Shown here in pieces: positions 21,420 through 32,830 of a stretch of 64,000 bases of DNA; the first letter of the stretch is position 1; the number at the start of each line of letters is the position of its first letter. Below the pieces are notes generated by a model. The model was not told the DNA's origin and did no database searches. It saw only the letters and a program-made list of their open reading frames with translations. Made by a program: the position numbers and the translations under genes. The DNA comes from Sympetrum striolatum. Lineage: Eukaryota > Arthropoda > Insecta > Odonata > Libellulidae. The DNA lies in the NCBI GenBank assembly GCA_947579665.1, contig OX388347.1, positions 19,212,562 to 19,276,561 on the forward strand, read 5' to 3'.

Positions 21420-22446
21420 TAGTGGTGGGCGATTCCGATTCGATTTATCAGAAAATCGATATTATCAATACGATTTACGATATTTTCGAATCGATTTTTT
21501 TAATCCGATTCGGTTTCGATTTTCTTACAACTGAATCCGATTTTTTTCCGATTCGATATTTTCCAATTTGATTTTTTCAAATTTGATTTTTTTCCCGATT
21601 TGATTTTTTTCCGATATCATTTTTTTTCCGATTCGATTTTATTCTGATTCCAATGCAATTCAATGTGAATCGATTCATCTTCAAGTATCGGATACCAGAT
21701 GGCAGTACCGTAGTATGCCAATACGATTAATCATGAAATATTGGATACCAGATGGCAGTACCGTAGTTGGTTGATTTGGACTACATATTTGGATTATATT
21801 ATTTTCAAAAATAGGATACGAGATGGCACTACTCGCAGTACCGCTGATTGTTGTAGCAGAAGCACTAGCTAGGACAATTATGTCGTGGTATTTAACCCAA
21901 AATGCTATGTAAAGGAAAATTATAAATTAATTTACGTTATTCGGTATTGATATTCGTCAATATTAATGGATTTAACACAATGTTTGAGAGTAGATGACGA
22001 ACATGATGTATATCCTTCGCATCCAATTCCTGGAACTCTCATGCAGTCCTTTATGTTAATCTATAAACATACATCGATTTTAATTATTATCTGTTGTTAT
22101 TTCCTTTCTTCCTTTTAAGGATTTGTAAATGTTCATATGTAATAGATTTTCACTGTATTCATTAGGACTTTTTATATTAGTAATTCGCTACAGTAATAGG
22201 TATCCCAAATCGCGGTTCAAGAATTCTCATAACGTGACTTCAATATCCAATAAAATTCCAGGAATTCGATACCAATATTATTACGATATGAATAGGATTC
22301 TGATTTTATCATAATTCATTCCGATTCCGATACTAGACGATTCGAATCGATTTCAGCAATAGGATTTTTAAAGTGAATCGATTCATGAAAACCGATTCGA
22401 ATCGATTTCGCTGAGTCGATTCTCTGCTCCGAATCGCTCATCTCTA
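21420..22446. mobile_element. hAT-type non-autonomous element
   Basis: The termini are TAGTGGTGGGCGATTC and, in reverse complement, TAGAGATGAGCGATTC. They are flanked by 8-bp duplications ATATAGCC (21412–21419) and ATATAACC (22447–22454), which differ at one base. This is the classic hAT structure. Both flanks inside the ends are packed with CGATT/AATCG motifs, such as CGATTTTTTTCCGATTCGAT and GATTCGAATCGATT, reading towards each other. The middle has three diverged copies of a GGATACCAGATGGCAGTACC unit (near 21690, 21745 and 21815). No transposase frame remains. Confidence 0.8.
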
Positions 22447-22731
22447 ATATAACCCAGAGCGCCCACGAAGTACATAATCAGCAACTTCCGGTTTATCCCA
22501 GGCAGCACAGATAGGACAGGAGCCTTTATAATTGCCCTTTCCTCTTACGGATAGGAAAGGGCAATAATAGGGAAAGCATATCCCCAAGACTGAGATAGCC
22601 CTGGGGAAAAATTCACCTAGAACGAGGTTGGTCGGATTAACTGTTTTTACCTCGGTTTACCTCGAAATTCAGCTCGTATCAGCGCGGTTATGACTCACTT
22701 ACCATGTAATCACCTCGCACGGGATTGCCTC

Positions 22732-22957
22732 TGTAGTGTATTTTATCTTACAAGTGTGTTTGTGCATTCTGTGTTTCTTTTGTTTGTTCACTTACACTAC
22801 TTCCTGCCGCAAGGGCAGTCAGTCATGACGTAGCGCGCTTACGAGTTAGTTGTTTTACACGTGTTCACCTGTATTGTATCCGGACACCATCTCGGCCATC
22901 CTTCTTATTAAATGTTATCTGGTTTTCAAATACGTGTTCTTATTAATGGACATAACA
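22732..22957 (+). repeat. 5' LTR of gypsy element
   Basis: Starts TGTAGTGTATTTTATC and ends GGACATAACA. It contains ATTAAA near 22908, which may act as its polyadenylation signal. It is 226 bp long, equal to the 3' LTR, with two mismatches between them. Confidence 0.9.
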
Positions 22958-22960
22958 ATT

Positions 22961-22978
22961 TGGCGACGAGGATGGGAT
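22961..22978 (+). promoter_or_regulatory. Primer binding site, tRNA-Ser type
   Basis: TGGCGACGAGGATGGGAT begins three bases after the 5' LTR. It is complementary over 18 nt to the 3' end (with CCA) of the conserved animal tRNA-Ser(GCU) as I recall it. The tRNA identity should be checked against this genome's own tRNA set. Confidence 0.8.
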
Positions 22979-23023
22979 CCGTTCAACAATATTTTCGTTA
23001 ATTTCGATTGTTGTTCGGCCTTA

Positions 23024-26000
23024 AGGTACGTTTTCATGGACGCGTCTGGGGCGCACGCGTGCGACGAGATGCGTCATTTACCGCGTGAACTGTCCTCATG
23101 AAAGTGAACCTATGCGTAAGCGAATCTACGGGTTGGAGGCATCCGCGCACCATCTACAGCAGAGAAACTACAATAAAACAAACGAATCCGTGAATCCGGC
23201 CCGTGAAATGATGCATTGCCTCGGCCCCTGCGCCTACTACCTCGTTCTATAGAGAAGGGTTTAGGGCTCATGGGAACTGGAGATATTGCACGAGTATATC
23301 TCATTTAATCGCAAATGTGCTAACATCGGTAATGATGTCTCGGGGTGATTAATTTGTATGTTCCGTGGTGATCGTGAAAAAGGTGTAAGAGTGCCAGTAA
23401 AAGAAAAGGCTCAATCGTTACGGAATATGTTAGTGCATGTTTATACTGGATGAAGTCTCTCTTACGTCTATAATCAATTGCAATTACATTAATGAATTAC
23501 TTCAGTGTAGAGCAAACGTATTCCTGATATCGACCTCTGATTTTTGTTCTCGTAAAAAATATCAAGGCTATAGAAATTTATGGAGATTCTTGGTAAAAGT
23601 AGTAATACCAAAACGGCACGTAACTGCAACTAAAATTCAATAAAGTATAAAAATTTTCATCCTAAATGTAAATCGTAAAAAACGTAAATCATACGTTAAC
23701 GTAAATGATTATTTACTAACTTACTACAACTGTTTATAACATGAGAATGATGTGAGAACCAATTGCAATATCTAAGCCAACCAAAATTTCATTATAATAA
23801 AACAAGCCACTGAACACTTAGTCAACACTAATATCAAAATTGGAATAAAAAATGTTAATGTTTTCCTTTTATTTATTTTTATTGGCATAATCTATAAAAA
23901 TTTCTTCGATCTTGAATCCAATTGCAGCCATATCTTGGTCAGACATTTTCCTCAGTCTGGCAGCAAGTGATGCACAATATAAATCACACTCATCCATGTC
24001 CCTCGGTTGATTCTTTATCAAGGCAGCAAGGAGATCTTCCTCTTTCCTTCTGCCTGAAAATAATACATTTGGTATTAACAGACATCTCATTTGTCAGTTG
24101 GTAGGTAGCCTTAACTTAATAAAATTAACTATTGGAGAGAAGCTGCATCAAATGGTATGTTATAGGTCAAGTATATATATATATATAATTATATAAGATA
24201 TTAAATTAACTTTGGGTGTTCACATGATGGGATGATTTAGCTACAACTTTACACTACACTGCACTATATTGCACTTCTCTACTCCACAAGCTAAAAGAAA
24301 GCAGTGTTTAACATGGAAATTACAAAAGCATTACTGTAATTAAATTGCAAATAAATAATTAAATAAAATCAGAAACAGGAAAAACTACAATAATAGACCA
24401 TAAGCAAATAATTAATAGATATAAACATTAGATAAAACATTCAAACAAAATTAGAAAAAGATAATCAAATCAAAAAAGAGGTAACTGAAGGCATGCACTA
24501 TGAGAAAATGGTAAAGTTTGCAAACAAAATAAAATAAAACATTCAAATATGTACAAGTAATGTATAAAATTGTGCAGTGAGAAACAACAGTAATCATTGT
24601 GTTGATCATTGCTGAACTAGCTACATTGAGGGGTGGAATGAGAAGTATCAATTGAGTGAGGAATTTCTTTTTGAAAGAACAGACTGAAATAGAAGATTTG
24701 ATGTTGATAGGATTCATCCAAGTTGAACATTAAAATATGGGTATCATAGAAGATGTTGATCAATAGGGGGAGAATGAGCAGTTAATTCATGTGTATACAT
24801 GGTAAGAGAGGCTGAAAAGAATGAAGAATCTTGCATTTCCCCTGTAATTGCTTGCAGGAAGTAATAATGGTAGTTATCCATGATATGTCTTTACAATGAT
24901 AAAAGGCTGCAGCAGTATACCTTTTAATTTTATTATCTTACCTTTCATTGAATTCCTTCGGCTGCTGTGGACAGGAGTTGCAGGCTTTTAAGTAGTTAGT
25001 AGGGTAGTGGGCTCAATAGGGATGCAAAAGAGAGCTGAGGTAGGTGTAAGGAAGGGCAAAGATGAATTTATTGTACTTGAGCATTGAAGTGTGGGTGAAG
25101 ATAGAGGTGCAGGATTCAAAGGAGCAGAGGGTATGGGAGAAGGTGTAACTGAGGACCTAGAATTGGATGCTTCTGTATCTAATGCAACTTCCTCTTCCAC
25201 ATCAGCAAAAGAGTTGATGGTATCTCGGAGACTGCTCATGCTCCTGAAATAATATTTTTTTAAATCTCTAATGAGAAATATGCAAGATGTTCCAAGGGAT
25301 TTAATATAGGTAAAAAAATGTATCACATTGTTTTGTCATTGGGTAAAAACATAAACTTAACTAGATATCAACACCAAATTTCAAAATGAGTATCTATAAC
25401 TGGTACAATAGAAGCAAGAATATAATATTGCTCTTGTAACAAATAAGTACCTCTCAATCACTCTCTATGTAAATATATTTATCAAAATAATTGGTCTAAT
25501 TTATGAAATTACCAGTTTTTATTTCTCCAAGAATTAGCATAGCAGAAGTAGTTCATACCTTGACCTTTCACAGTATTCACTTGGCTGACAGAATACCATT
25601 ACTTTTAAGTTAGATTTAATTTTTGCCTAACTTTTTTAGATACTCACTTCCTTTAGTTTTTATGCCTTAACTAGTGATGGGATGTGATGTTGTAAGGGCT
25701 ATTTCATTTTGAAAGTGATACCCTGAATGAAATTATAGGTAATTGATAGGAAGAATGCACCACATTATTTTTCCATTGCACTAAATATGAAATTAACTTG
25801 GTATCATCCTCCACATGTATGAATTTCGTAAAGAATGCTTTATTGCCTCCCTTGAATGTTAAAAAGTTCTGCTGTTGATATTGGATAACCTGCCTCTTAG
25901 GATGCTATTACACTTTAATGTTGTACTAATCTTATGTTTTAGTCCTTTAATGTGACAGCTGGGATCGATATATCATCATTATCTTTGAGATTTACACTGA

Positions 26001-27378
26001 GTAAAGACAAACTTAACATAAAAAATATGAATTTTTACCTTTTAAAGGGAAATATTCTAGACAATTCCGGAAGTTTACAACCTAAAGCTGCTCTGCATTC
26101 CTAACAAAAGAAGTCAACATCTTTATCGTCTGCTATGATACTGAGTGCCTGTAAGAAAACATTTTAACATATAAATAAAACTAGCAGGAATCTAACTTCA
26201 GATAAGTTATTCAAAATTCACTTTAACGGCATTATTTTATTCACAAAGATAAAACAGCGCGTGTATCACTATTATGACATATATTTAACGTCGATTTTCG
26301 TTTAGCAATAATAGTGTAACTTCAAGATGACAAAGTTTATACCAATTTCACTATCTTATCAACTAGATAGAACAATATTAACAAAAGGTCAACACTTATC
26401 AACGTTGCATCATTAATTTACTTACTTATGCTTACCGCTAGGAAATGAGAAATATTTAGTCTCAAGCTCATCGAAGAATAATCTGCTTCTCTTTGAGATT
26501 CAAATTCTTCGCAAATATACTTTGTTTTGCGATTAACGCTTGCAAACCAAATTTAATTAATATCCCTCTACCATAGATAGCTCTGATAACGCAAACTAAA
26601 TGGCAAAGGATAAGTAAAGCTTAATACGGTAACATTTTTACAATTCGCAAGCATTTCTGATACATTCCATTGGTGTATTCAGTGTGAAGTTCGAGTAACT
26701 ATGCATAGGTAGCCATGAAGTATGCTACCGTACCGCAAGCGATAATTGGCTACAATAACTTATTATAAAAATGTCTTCCATTAAAAACATACCAAATCTT
26801 AGAATTAGATCACCAAAAAAATATTCATTACTTACTGCCTTGCATACACCACGTCGTCCAGGAAGCCCAGAAGTGACAGAAGGCTGTTGCCTGGCTTTTC
26901 GGCAGCTCCTGTGCCATTTCTCGGCTTCTTTTTCTCCCAAACATTTTTATCGCGGAGAGTCTCTCGTCTGGCCAACACATCTTTTGCTGCAAAACACAAC
27001 GATGTTATCACCCAAGCTTTAACACATGTAGTCTCTCAGAATCATCGGAAATTGAACTTCTCCTTACCTTCCATTCCAATGAAAACTCCAATCTCCCTCC
27101 AGGCTTTATCCCTGAGATTTTTATTTCTATACTTATAATCTCGGAAGTCATACACATAAGTGCATTTCTCCCTAATCTCCGATAGTATCACTTTGTCCAC
27201 AGGGACGTCGCTACGGAAATCAGCCATGTTGACGAGAGTCGCGCGTTTCGCGCAACGAAAGTTGAGAAAATTTCAACTCGGGAGACGCGAACCCACGTGA
27301 AAGATTCCGGGCTTTTGATTGGCTGAAGATACCGTTCTCGCTTCACTTCGCATTAAACGCATCCATGAAAACGGGGCT
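23024..27378 (-). mobile_element. PIF/Harbinger-type element nested in the gypsy leader
   Basis: The ends AGGTACGTTTTCATGGACGC and, in reverse complement, AGCCCCGTTTTCATGGATGC form imperfect terminal inverted repeats, flanked on both sides by TTA (23021–23023 and 27379–27381). TTA target duplications are the hallmark of PIF/Harbinger. The interior holds a four-exon MADF–BESS gene on the minus strand, the kind of DNA-binding accessory gene these elements carry. I found no DDE transposase, so the copy is probably non-autonomous. It separates the gypsy primer site from gag. Confidence 0.8.
23869..27227 (-). pseudogene. MADF–BESS domain gene of the Harbinger-type element
   Basis: Exons in transcription order are 27227–27068, 26986–26836, 25243–24942 and 24053–23869. 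All junctions are GT–AG and in phase, for 266 codons in total. Exons 1–2 encode a MADF domain: an acidic helix, YVYDFRDYKYRNKNLRDKAW, then VLARRETLRDKNVWEKKK and LLGFLDDVVYA. Exon 3 is a Ser/Pro-rich linker. Exon 4 is a BESS motif (DECDLYCASLAARLRKM, then AAIGFKIEEIFIDY). MADF binds DNA and BESS mediates protein contacts. One in-frame TAA at 24988–24990, near codon 188, interrupts the linker, so as read the product would lose BESS. Alternative splicing around the stop cannot be excluded. Similar MADF genes exist in insect hosts and in PIF-like transposons; the location inside TIRs favours the latter. Confidence 0.8.
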
Positions 27379-27673
27379 TTAGACTCACGTGTTTGCAGTG
27401 CCAGTGTTTTGCCATGTTTTTTGTGTCCGGTGTGAACCACGCTCTTTCGATTAATTTGTGTACTCAACGTGCTTACGCTGCTCAAAAGTCTCTATTATTT
27501 TATATCGAACGTTAGCAGTTCATTATTGTGCGTGCATCGGTAGTTACTTAATACTTTGTTATTGCCCGATCACGTGTCCATCTCTGTACATTGAACTTAT
27601 TTAATTCTCGCTAAGCCGCTTAACTTTCCTTAATTGAACCACCAGTGTTTTGTATTTAACTTGCATTGTTACT

Positions 27674-28603
27674 ATGGCGGAAATGGTAATGAAAATCGGG
27701 AAAGTTCCTTCATTTTCATCCGGTGACGCTGAGGACTGGGAATTTTTCAAATTGCAGTTAGAATTTTTCTTTAAAGCTAACGGCATCACCCATGTGGAGC
27801 GCAAAAAAGCCATTTTATTTACGGCTCCGGGAGACTATGTATTGCGGCAAATAGTGAAACTTGTGCGTCCTAGGTCTCTCGACGATATTTCTTACTTGGA
27901 GGCGTTGAGCACACTAGACAATTATATTTCTCCTAAACCGTGTCGCTGGGTTTGCTGTGATCGTTTTCGCAATCGTAGGCAAGAATCTTGTGAATCAGTG
28001 AAAGATTATGTGACGGAATTGCGTCAATTATCCCGCCACTGCGAATACGGTAATGTAGATGACGAGATTTTGGGACAGTTAATTACCGGTCTGAGCGATC
28101 TAAAACTAAAAGAGTCCCTACTGTCCATTCCGGATTTAAATTTATCGAAGGCAATGGAAAGAGCTTCGGCATCGGAGGCTGTGCGGCGTCAAGTTGCTCA
28201 ACTTTACGGCAATCAAGCGTCAGAAGAGGCATCAGTGTTGAAGGCAACGGCCTATCGGCGCCATCTAAAGGGACAACCTTCAACTTCACAGCCGCAACGC
28301 GATGACCCATCCCAACCAGCGCCTCGAGGCCCTCCTTGCTACCACTGCGATGGACAACACCCAGCTGAAGGATGCCGCTTCTCCCGCGCCGTTTGCAGGT
28401 ATTGCCAGAAAAGAGGGCATACGTTAGCCGCCTGTTTCAAACTCAAGCGGAAGGATCAGGAGAGAGAAGACCATCCGCAGGCTCGCCAGCATCCAGCCCT
28501 GCGGAATTCAGCGCGTCACGTCGAGAATCGTCCTTCATCGCATCCAGCATCCCGTTGGACCAATGAAGACCATCCGCAGGCTCGCCAGCATCCAGCCCCG
28601 TAG
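27674..28603 (+). CDS. gag: Gypsy Gag polyprotein (ends at an in-frame TAG)
   Basis: The ATG at 27674 opens a frame of 309 codons. The N-terminal half (DWEFFKLQLEFFFKANGI, SVKDYVTELRQLSRHCEYG) is the capsid-like retrotransposon Gag domain. Two CCHC-type zinc knuckles follow at about residues 222–234 (CYHCDGQHPAEGC, one residue short in spacing) and 241–254 (CRYCQKRGHTLAAC). Gag packages element RNA into particles. The frame stops at TAG 28601–28603, in the second unit of a 99-bp tandem duplication (28466–28663). The matching codon in the first unit is CGG. The next frame downstream is the same one, so pol would be reached only by readthrough or if the stop is a mutation. Confidence 0.9.
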   Translation: MAEMVMKIGKVPSFSSGDAEDWEFFKLQLEFFFKANGITHVERKKAILFTAPGDYVLRQIVKLVRPRSLDDISYLEALSTLDNYISPKPCRWVCCDRFRNRRQESCESVKDYVTELRQLSRHCEYGNVDDEILGQLITGLSDLKLKESLLSIPDLNLSKAMERASASEAVRRQVAQLYGNQASEEASVLKATAYRRHLKGQPSTSQPQRDDPSQPAPRGPPCYHCDGQHPAEGCRFSRAVCRYCQKRGHTLAACFKLKRKDQEREDHPQARQHPALRNSARHVENRPSSHPASRWTNEDHPQARQHPAP

Positions 28604-28663
28604 AATTCAGCGCGTCATGTCGAGAATCGTCCTTCATCTCATCCAGCATCCCGGTGGACCAAT
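28466..28663. repeat. 99-bp tandem duplication at the gag 3' end
   Basis: Units 28466–28564 and 28565–28663 differ at only a few bases and are multiples of three. Both begin GAAGACCATCCGCAGGCTCG. The second carries the TAG that ends the gag frame. Confidence 0.9.
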
Positions 28664-31600
28664 GATCCAACTGTCGCTCCAGCCTCATTTACCTGCACAC
28701 CTGAGTCGCGCAGTTACAGCATTGTTCAAGAGTCTTCAGATTTGCCTATTAATTCTCTTTTCCAGACTCGGGCATCCTGTCATTCCTCTTCCTATATTCC
28801 CGCTCACCCTCCTGCTCTCTGTGTGTCATTGTTGATTGAGGGTCATCCAATTAAGATGGAAATCGATAGTGGTGCTGGGCTCTCTTTAATTGGATTAGGA
28901 TTTTATAAGGAGCATTTATCTCATCTTCCTTTGATGTCTCCCACAGTAAAATTAAGGACTTGGTCATCAGAACAATTACCTGTAGCTGGTGAAATCAGAG
29001 TATCTGTTCACAGGATGAACTTCAAGGCTAATCTTCCATTAGTTGTGATGGCTGTTGATGGTCCGAGCCTTTTGGGACGTTCCTGGTTTAACGCGTTGGG
29101 AGTGAATGTTACTGGATTTGATAAAACTGCATTAATTTCTCATATTGTGGGCCTACCTCCTCAAATTGACCGATACTACAAAGTTTTCTCTCCAGATTTA
29201 GGCAAATATTGTTGACCACCTGCCAAACTCTACCTCAAGGCTGATGCACAGCCAATCCATCGACGCCCTAGGCCAGTACCTTTGGCTTTATTACCTCGGG
29301 TGTCTGCAGAATTGGACAGAATGGTGGAGCAAGGAATTTTGCAGCCAATTCCGGTGAGTGATTGGGCCACTCCAATTGTCCATGTGCCTAAGAGAAATGG
29401 TGAGATTAGGATTTGTGGAGATTACAGTGGTACTGTTAATCCAGCCTCCTGCAGAGAAATCTATCCTTTACCAACGATGCAGGAGATGATGAGTAAGCTG
29501 TCTGGAGGGCAGTTTTTTACTAAAATTGATTTATCTGAAGCTTTTCTTCAAATTTTGGTGGATGAAGACACTGCTAATATACTCACATTAACCACCCATA
29601 AAGGCCTCTTCAGAATAACCAGATTACCCTTTGGACTTTCTTCTGCTCCTACTATTTTCCAAAAGGTAATGGAAACTGTCTTAGGGGGTATTGAGGGAAT
29701 AATAATTTACTTAGATGACATACTTATTCCAGCGAGGACAGAAGAACAATTGTGGGTTATTACATGTCAAGTTCTGCAGAAATTACTTGAGGCAGGGCTT
29801 CACCTTCGCTTTGACAAATGTTCGTTTGCTGTACAAAAAATAGAATTTCTTGGATTTTTAATATCTAACAAGGGTATTTCTCCTTTGTCTTCAAAGGTTG
29901 AACCTTTGCTTTCTGCTCGCTCCCCTCAATCGCGTGAAGAATTACAAGTGTACTTGGGGGTCATTAATTACTATGATCGTTTTTTTCCTAACAAAGCAGA
30001 AAAATTCCACCCCCTCTACAAATTATTAAAGGAAGGAGAGCAATGGAGATGGACAGAGGAGGAGGAGGATTGTATATTTTATGTTAAAAAAATTCTTTCG
30101 TCTGGGCCTGTTTTGCAGCATTATAATAATTGCCTACCAGTAATCATTTCTTGTGATGCTTCTCCCTTTGGGATTGGTGCTGTGTTATCACATGTCATGC
30201 CTGATGGAACTGAAAGGCCAGTCCAGTATGCCTCAAGAACACTTGGCCCAAGTGAAAAAAACTATTCCCAATTAGATGAGGAAGCGTTGGCTATAGTATT
30301 TGCAGTGAATAAATTTAGCATGTATGTTTCTGGCCGACCTTTTACCGTAATCACTGATCACAAGCCACTTCTAGGAATCTTCAAGCCAGGCCACCCTATT
30401 AGAGATGTTTTATCCCCTAGGATGTTACGTTGGTGCTTGATGCTGTCTTCATTTGATTATCAAATTAAATATCGCCCTGGCAAACAGCATCAGATTGCTG
30501 ATTTTCTCAGCCGTTATCCATCCTCAAATGGGAATAAGGATGAATTTCCAGACCCAGTAGGGATTCATTTACTAGAAACTGAAGGGGCAGATTCTTCATT
30601 GAATGCTGACGTTATTGCTATGGCCACTCAGAAGGATCCGATTTTAAATAAAGTGAAAACTTTTTTACTAAATGGCTGGTCTCCTCATAGTGTTTCAGAT
30701 AAAATTTCTAAATATCTTCGTTCACCTCCAGGTACCTTCTCAGTCCAAAAGGGTTGTATTCTAAGAGGAGATAGAGTTGTCATTCCAGAAAGCCTTAGGA
30801 CAACAGTGCTGTCTCAGTTGCATAGGGTACATCAAGGTATTGTTCGCACCAAATCCATTGCCAGATGCTACTTTTGGTGGCCATCAGTGGAAAAGAATAT
30901 TGAAGATATGATAGCAGCCTGCCCTCAATGTCAACAAGGTTTGCCAAATCCTCCCAAGGCACCAATAATTCCATGGAGTGCACCCACCAAGCCATGGTCT
31001 CGCCTTCACCTAGACTTTGCTGGACCAATGCATGGACATTCTTTCCTAATCCTTGTCGATGCATATTCCAAATGGATTGAAGTGGAAGAAACAAGGTCTT
31101 CTTACAGTGCTGCCACTATTGTCAAATGCTGTAGAAACTGGTTTGCAACTCATGGTTTGCCTGATGAGGTGGTTACAGATAATGGTCCTGGTTTCCGTGC
31201 TATTGAATTCACAAATTTTTTACAGAGAAACAATGTGAAACACACTTTGTGTGCACCATATCATCCAGCTTCCAATGGACAGGCAGAAAGAACTGTACGC
31301 ACCGTGAAGGCAGCCCTCGGAAAAATTCCTCCTTCAAAATGGGCATTGGAACTTCCAGGAATTCTGCTCACCCTGAGAGTTACCCCAAGCACCGTCACAG
31401 GTCTGAGTCCAGCTGAACTGTTAATGGGACGTCGCCTGCAGACCATCTTAACAAAATTGCACCCTGCCAGTATAGTTCCCAAGAGCGATGGCAAGAGAGA
31501 ATAGGCGCTTAATGACACGAAAGGGCATGATGGATTCCAAGTAGGTGATGTGGTCTTATTTAGGGAATATGCAGGCAATAAGTGGCAGAGAGATAAAATA

Positions 31601-31960
31601 ATTAGGGTATTTGGTCCAAGAAATTTTGAAGTGAAGGGGGAAGATGGAAGGCTAAACAGAAGGCATTTTAATCAGTTAAGGCATCACAGAATATCTATTT
31701 CCCTATCCAGCAACTGTTCCCAAGAAATCCTGACCTCAAAACAGCCCAAAAATGCTCACTCTTCTCTTGATTCTGGTTATTTTAGACAGATAGCTCCTGC
31801 TCTTCCTACACCACTTGATCCTGCAGTGCAACAACCACTTGGGGAGGAAGGAGACAGGTCCTCCAGAGAGCAGCTAGCCGAGGAACCTGTGAGCAGAAGT
31901 GGTTCCAGACAAAGACGAACAGTTTTTGAAACTAGACTAAAAGACTTTGTACAGTTCTGA
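28604..31960 (+). pseudogene. pol: Gypsy Pol (protease, RT, RNase H, integrase) with nonsense codons
   Basis: This is the same frame as gag, open except for TGA at 29213–29215 and TAG at 31502–31504. Domain order is that of Ty3/gypsy. The aspartic protease motif IDSGAGLSLIG is near 28862. Reverse transcriptase has FFTKIDLSEAFLQI, LPFGLSSAPTIFQ and the YLDD motif near 29709. RNase H has SCDASPFGIGAVL, SQLDEEALAIVFAV and ITDHKPL. Integrase has the HHCC zinc finger (30820–30945) and the catalytic triad: Asp at 31012, Asp at 31178 and Glu at 31286, the last two with 35-residue spacing. A chromatin-binding-like tail runs to 31960. The TGA separates protease from RT and the second TAG lies after the integrase core. 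No restored product is given. Confidence 0.9.
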
Positions 31961-32192
31961 AGTGATGTGCTTTCATTTAAACTCAAGTTTATTAGTGATT
32001 TTTTTAAGATGAGTGAAGGACTATAGAACTATGTAACAGTGTATTTTTCTTATAGCTGATGCTATTGTAAGAGTGATCATTTCATTGTTTGAATTTAATT
32101 TACGTGTCTACTGATTTCAGTGTTTGTGATTGCAGAATTTTTTGTTGTATTCTCTTGTTTATTTTTGACATTTTTATTGGTATCACTAGCTT

Positions 32193-32205
32193 AAGGGGGG
32201 AGGAG
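32193..32205 (+). promoter_or_regulatory. Polypurine tract
   Basis: AAGGGGGGAGGAG sits just before the 3' LTR and would prime plus-strand DNA synthesis. Confidence 0.85.
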
Positions 32206-32206
32206 T

Positions 32207-32432
32207 TCTAGTGTATTTTATCTTACAAGTGTGTTTGTGCATTCTGTGTTTCTTTTGTTTGTTCACTTACACTACTTCCTGCCGCAAGGGCAGTCAGTCA
32301 TGACGTAGCGCGCTTACGAGTGAGTTGTTTTACACGTGTTCACCTGTATTGTATCCGGACACCATCTCGGCCATCCTTCTTATTAAATGTTATCTGGTTT
32401 TCAAATACGTGTTCTTATTAATGGACATAACA
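32207..32432 (+). repeat. 3' LTR of gypsy element
   Basis: 226 bp, equal in length to the 5' LTR, with two differences: the second base (C instead of G) and GAGTGAG instead of GAGTTAG near its middle. It is followed by ACCTC, the partner of GCCTC before the 5' LTR. Confidence 0.9.
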
Positions 32433-32830
32433 ACCTCGTTTCAGATGGATGATGTTTTCACATGGAACTACCTTGTATTACCTGGTACCGTATTACCTCG
32501 CTTCACATGGATTTAGCGTGCATCAGCTGTAAATACCTCACACTGACTGTATATAACCCGCACCTTATTTTACTCGTTTCACATGGATTTAATTTGCATC
32601 AGCTGTAATTACCACGTACTGACTGTATATAACCTGTACCTTATTTTACTCGTTTCACGTGGATTTAATTTGCATCAGCTGTAATTACCTCGTATTGACT
32701 ATAAATAACCCACACCGCATTGTACTGGTTTTACATGAATTTATCGTGCAATTACCTCGTAGTGACTCGAATGAACCAGCCCTGTTTGAGAATCGTATGA
32801 CACGTTCATCAGCTGTAAAATCCTAGGTAA
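32433..32830. repeat. Tandem ~85-bp units of the foldback element (left arm)
   Basis: Three to four successive units carry GGATTTAATTTGCATCAGC, TGTAATTACC and TTATTTTACTCGTTTCAC. They diverge progressively rightwards. The same unit occurs in inverted orientation at 33700–33850 and 34140–34290, giving long potential stem regions. Confidence 0.75.

Larger units (their letters stand above)
22732..32432 (+). mobile_element. Ty3/gypsy LTR retrotransposon, with a nested DNA transposon
   Basis: Two 226-bp LTRs (22732–22957 and 32207–32432) bound a primer site, gag and pol in one frame, and a polypurine tract. Flanking 5-mers GCCTC and ACCTC look like a target duplication with one change. The inverted right arm of the host foldback element provides a paralogous uninterrupted site. 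Without the nested element (23024–27378) the retrotransposon is about 5.3 kb. There is no env-like third ORF. The LTRs differ at only two positions, so the insertion is young. Gag-pol carries three nonsense codons, so this copy is not autonomous as it stands. Confidence 0.93.

Noticed and set aside
23110..23304. 64-codon minus-strand ORF as a Harbinger transposase remnant
   Set aside because: Arg/Pro-rich sequence with no DDE or HTH motif.
31961..32206. Possible env gene in the gypsy element
   Set aside because: Only about 245 bases lie between the end of pol and the 3' LTR, with no ORF.
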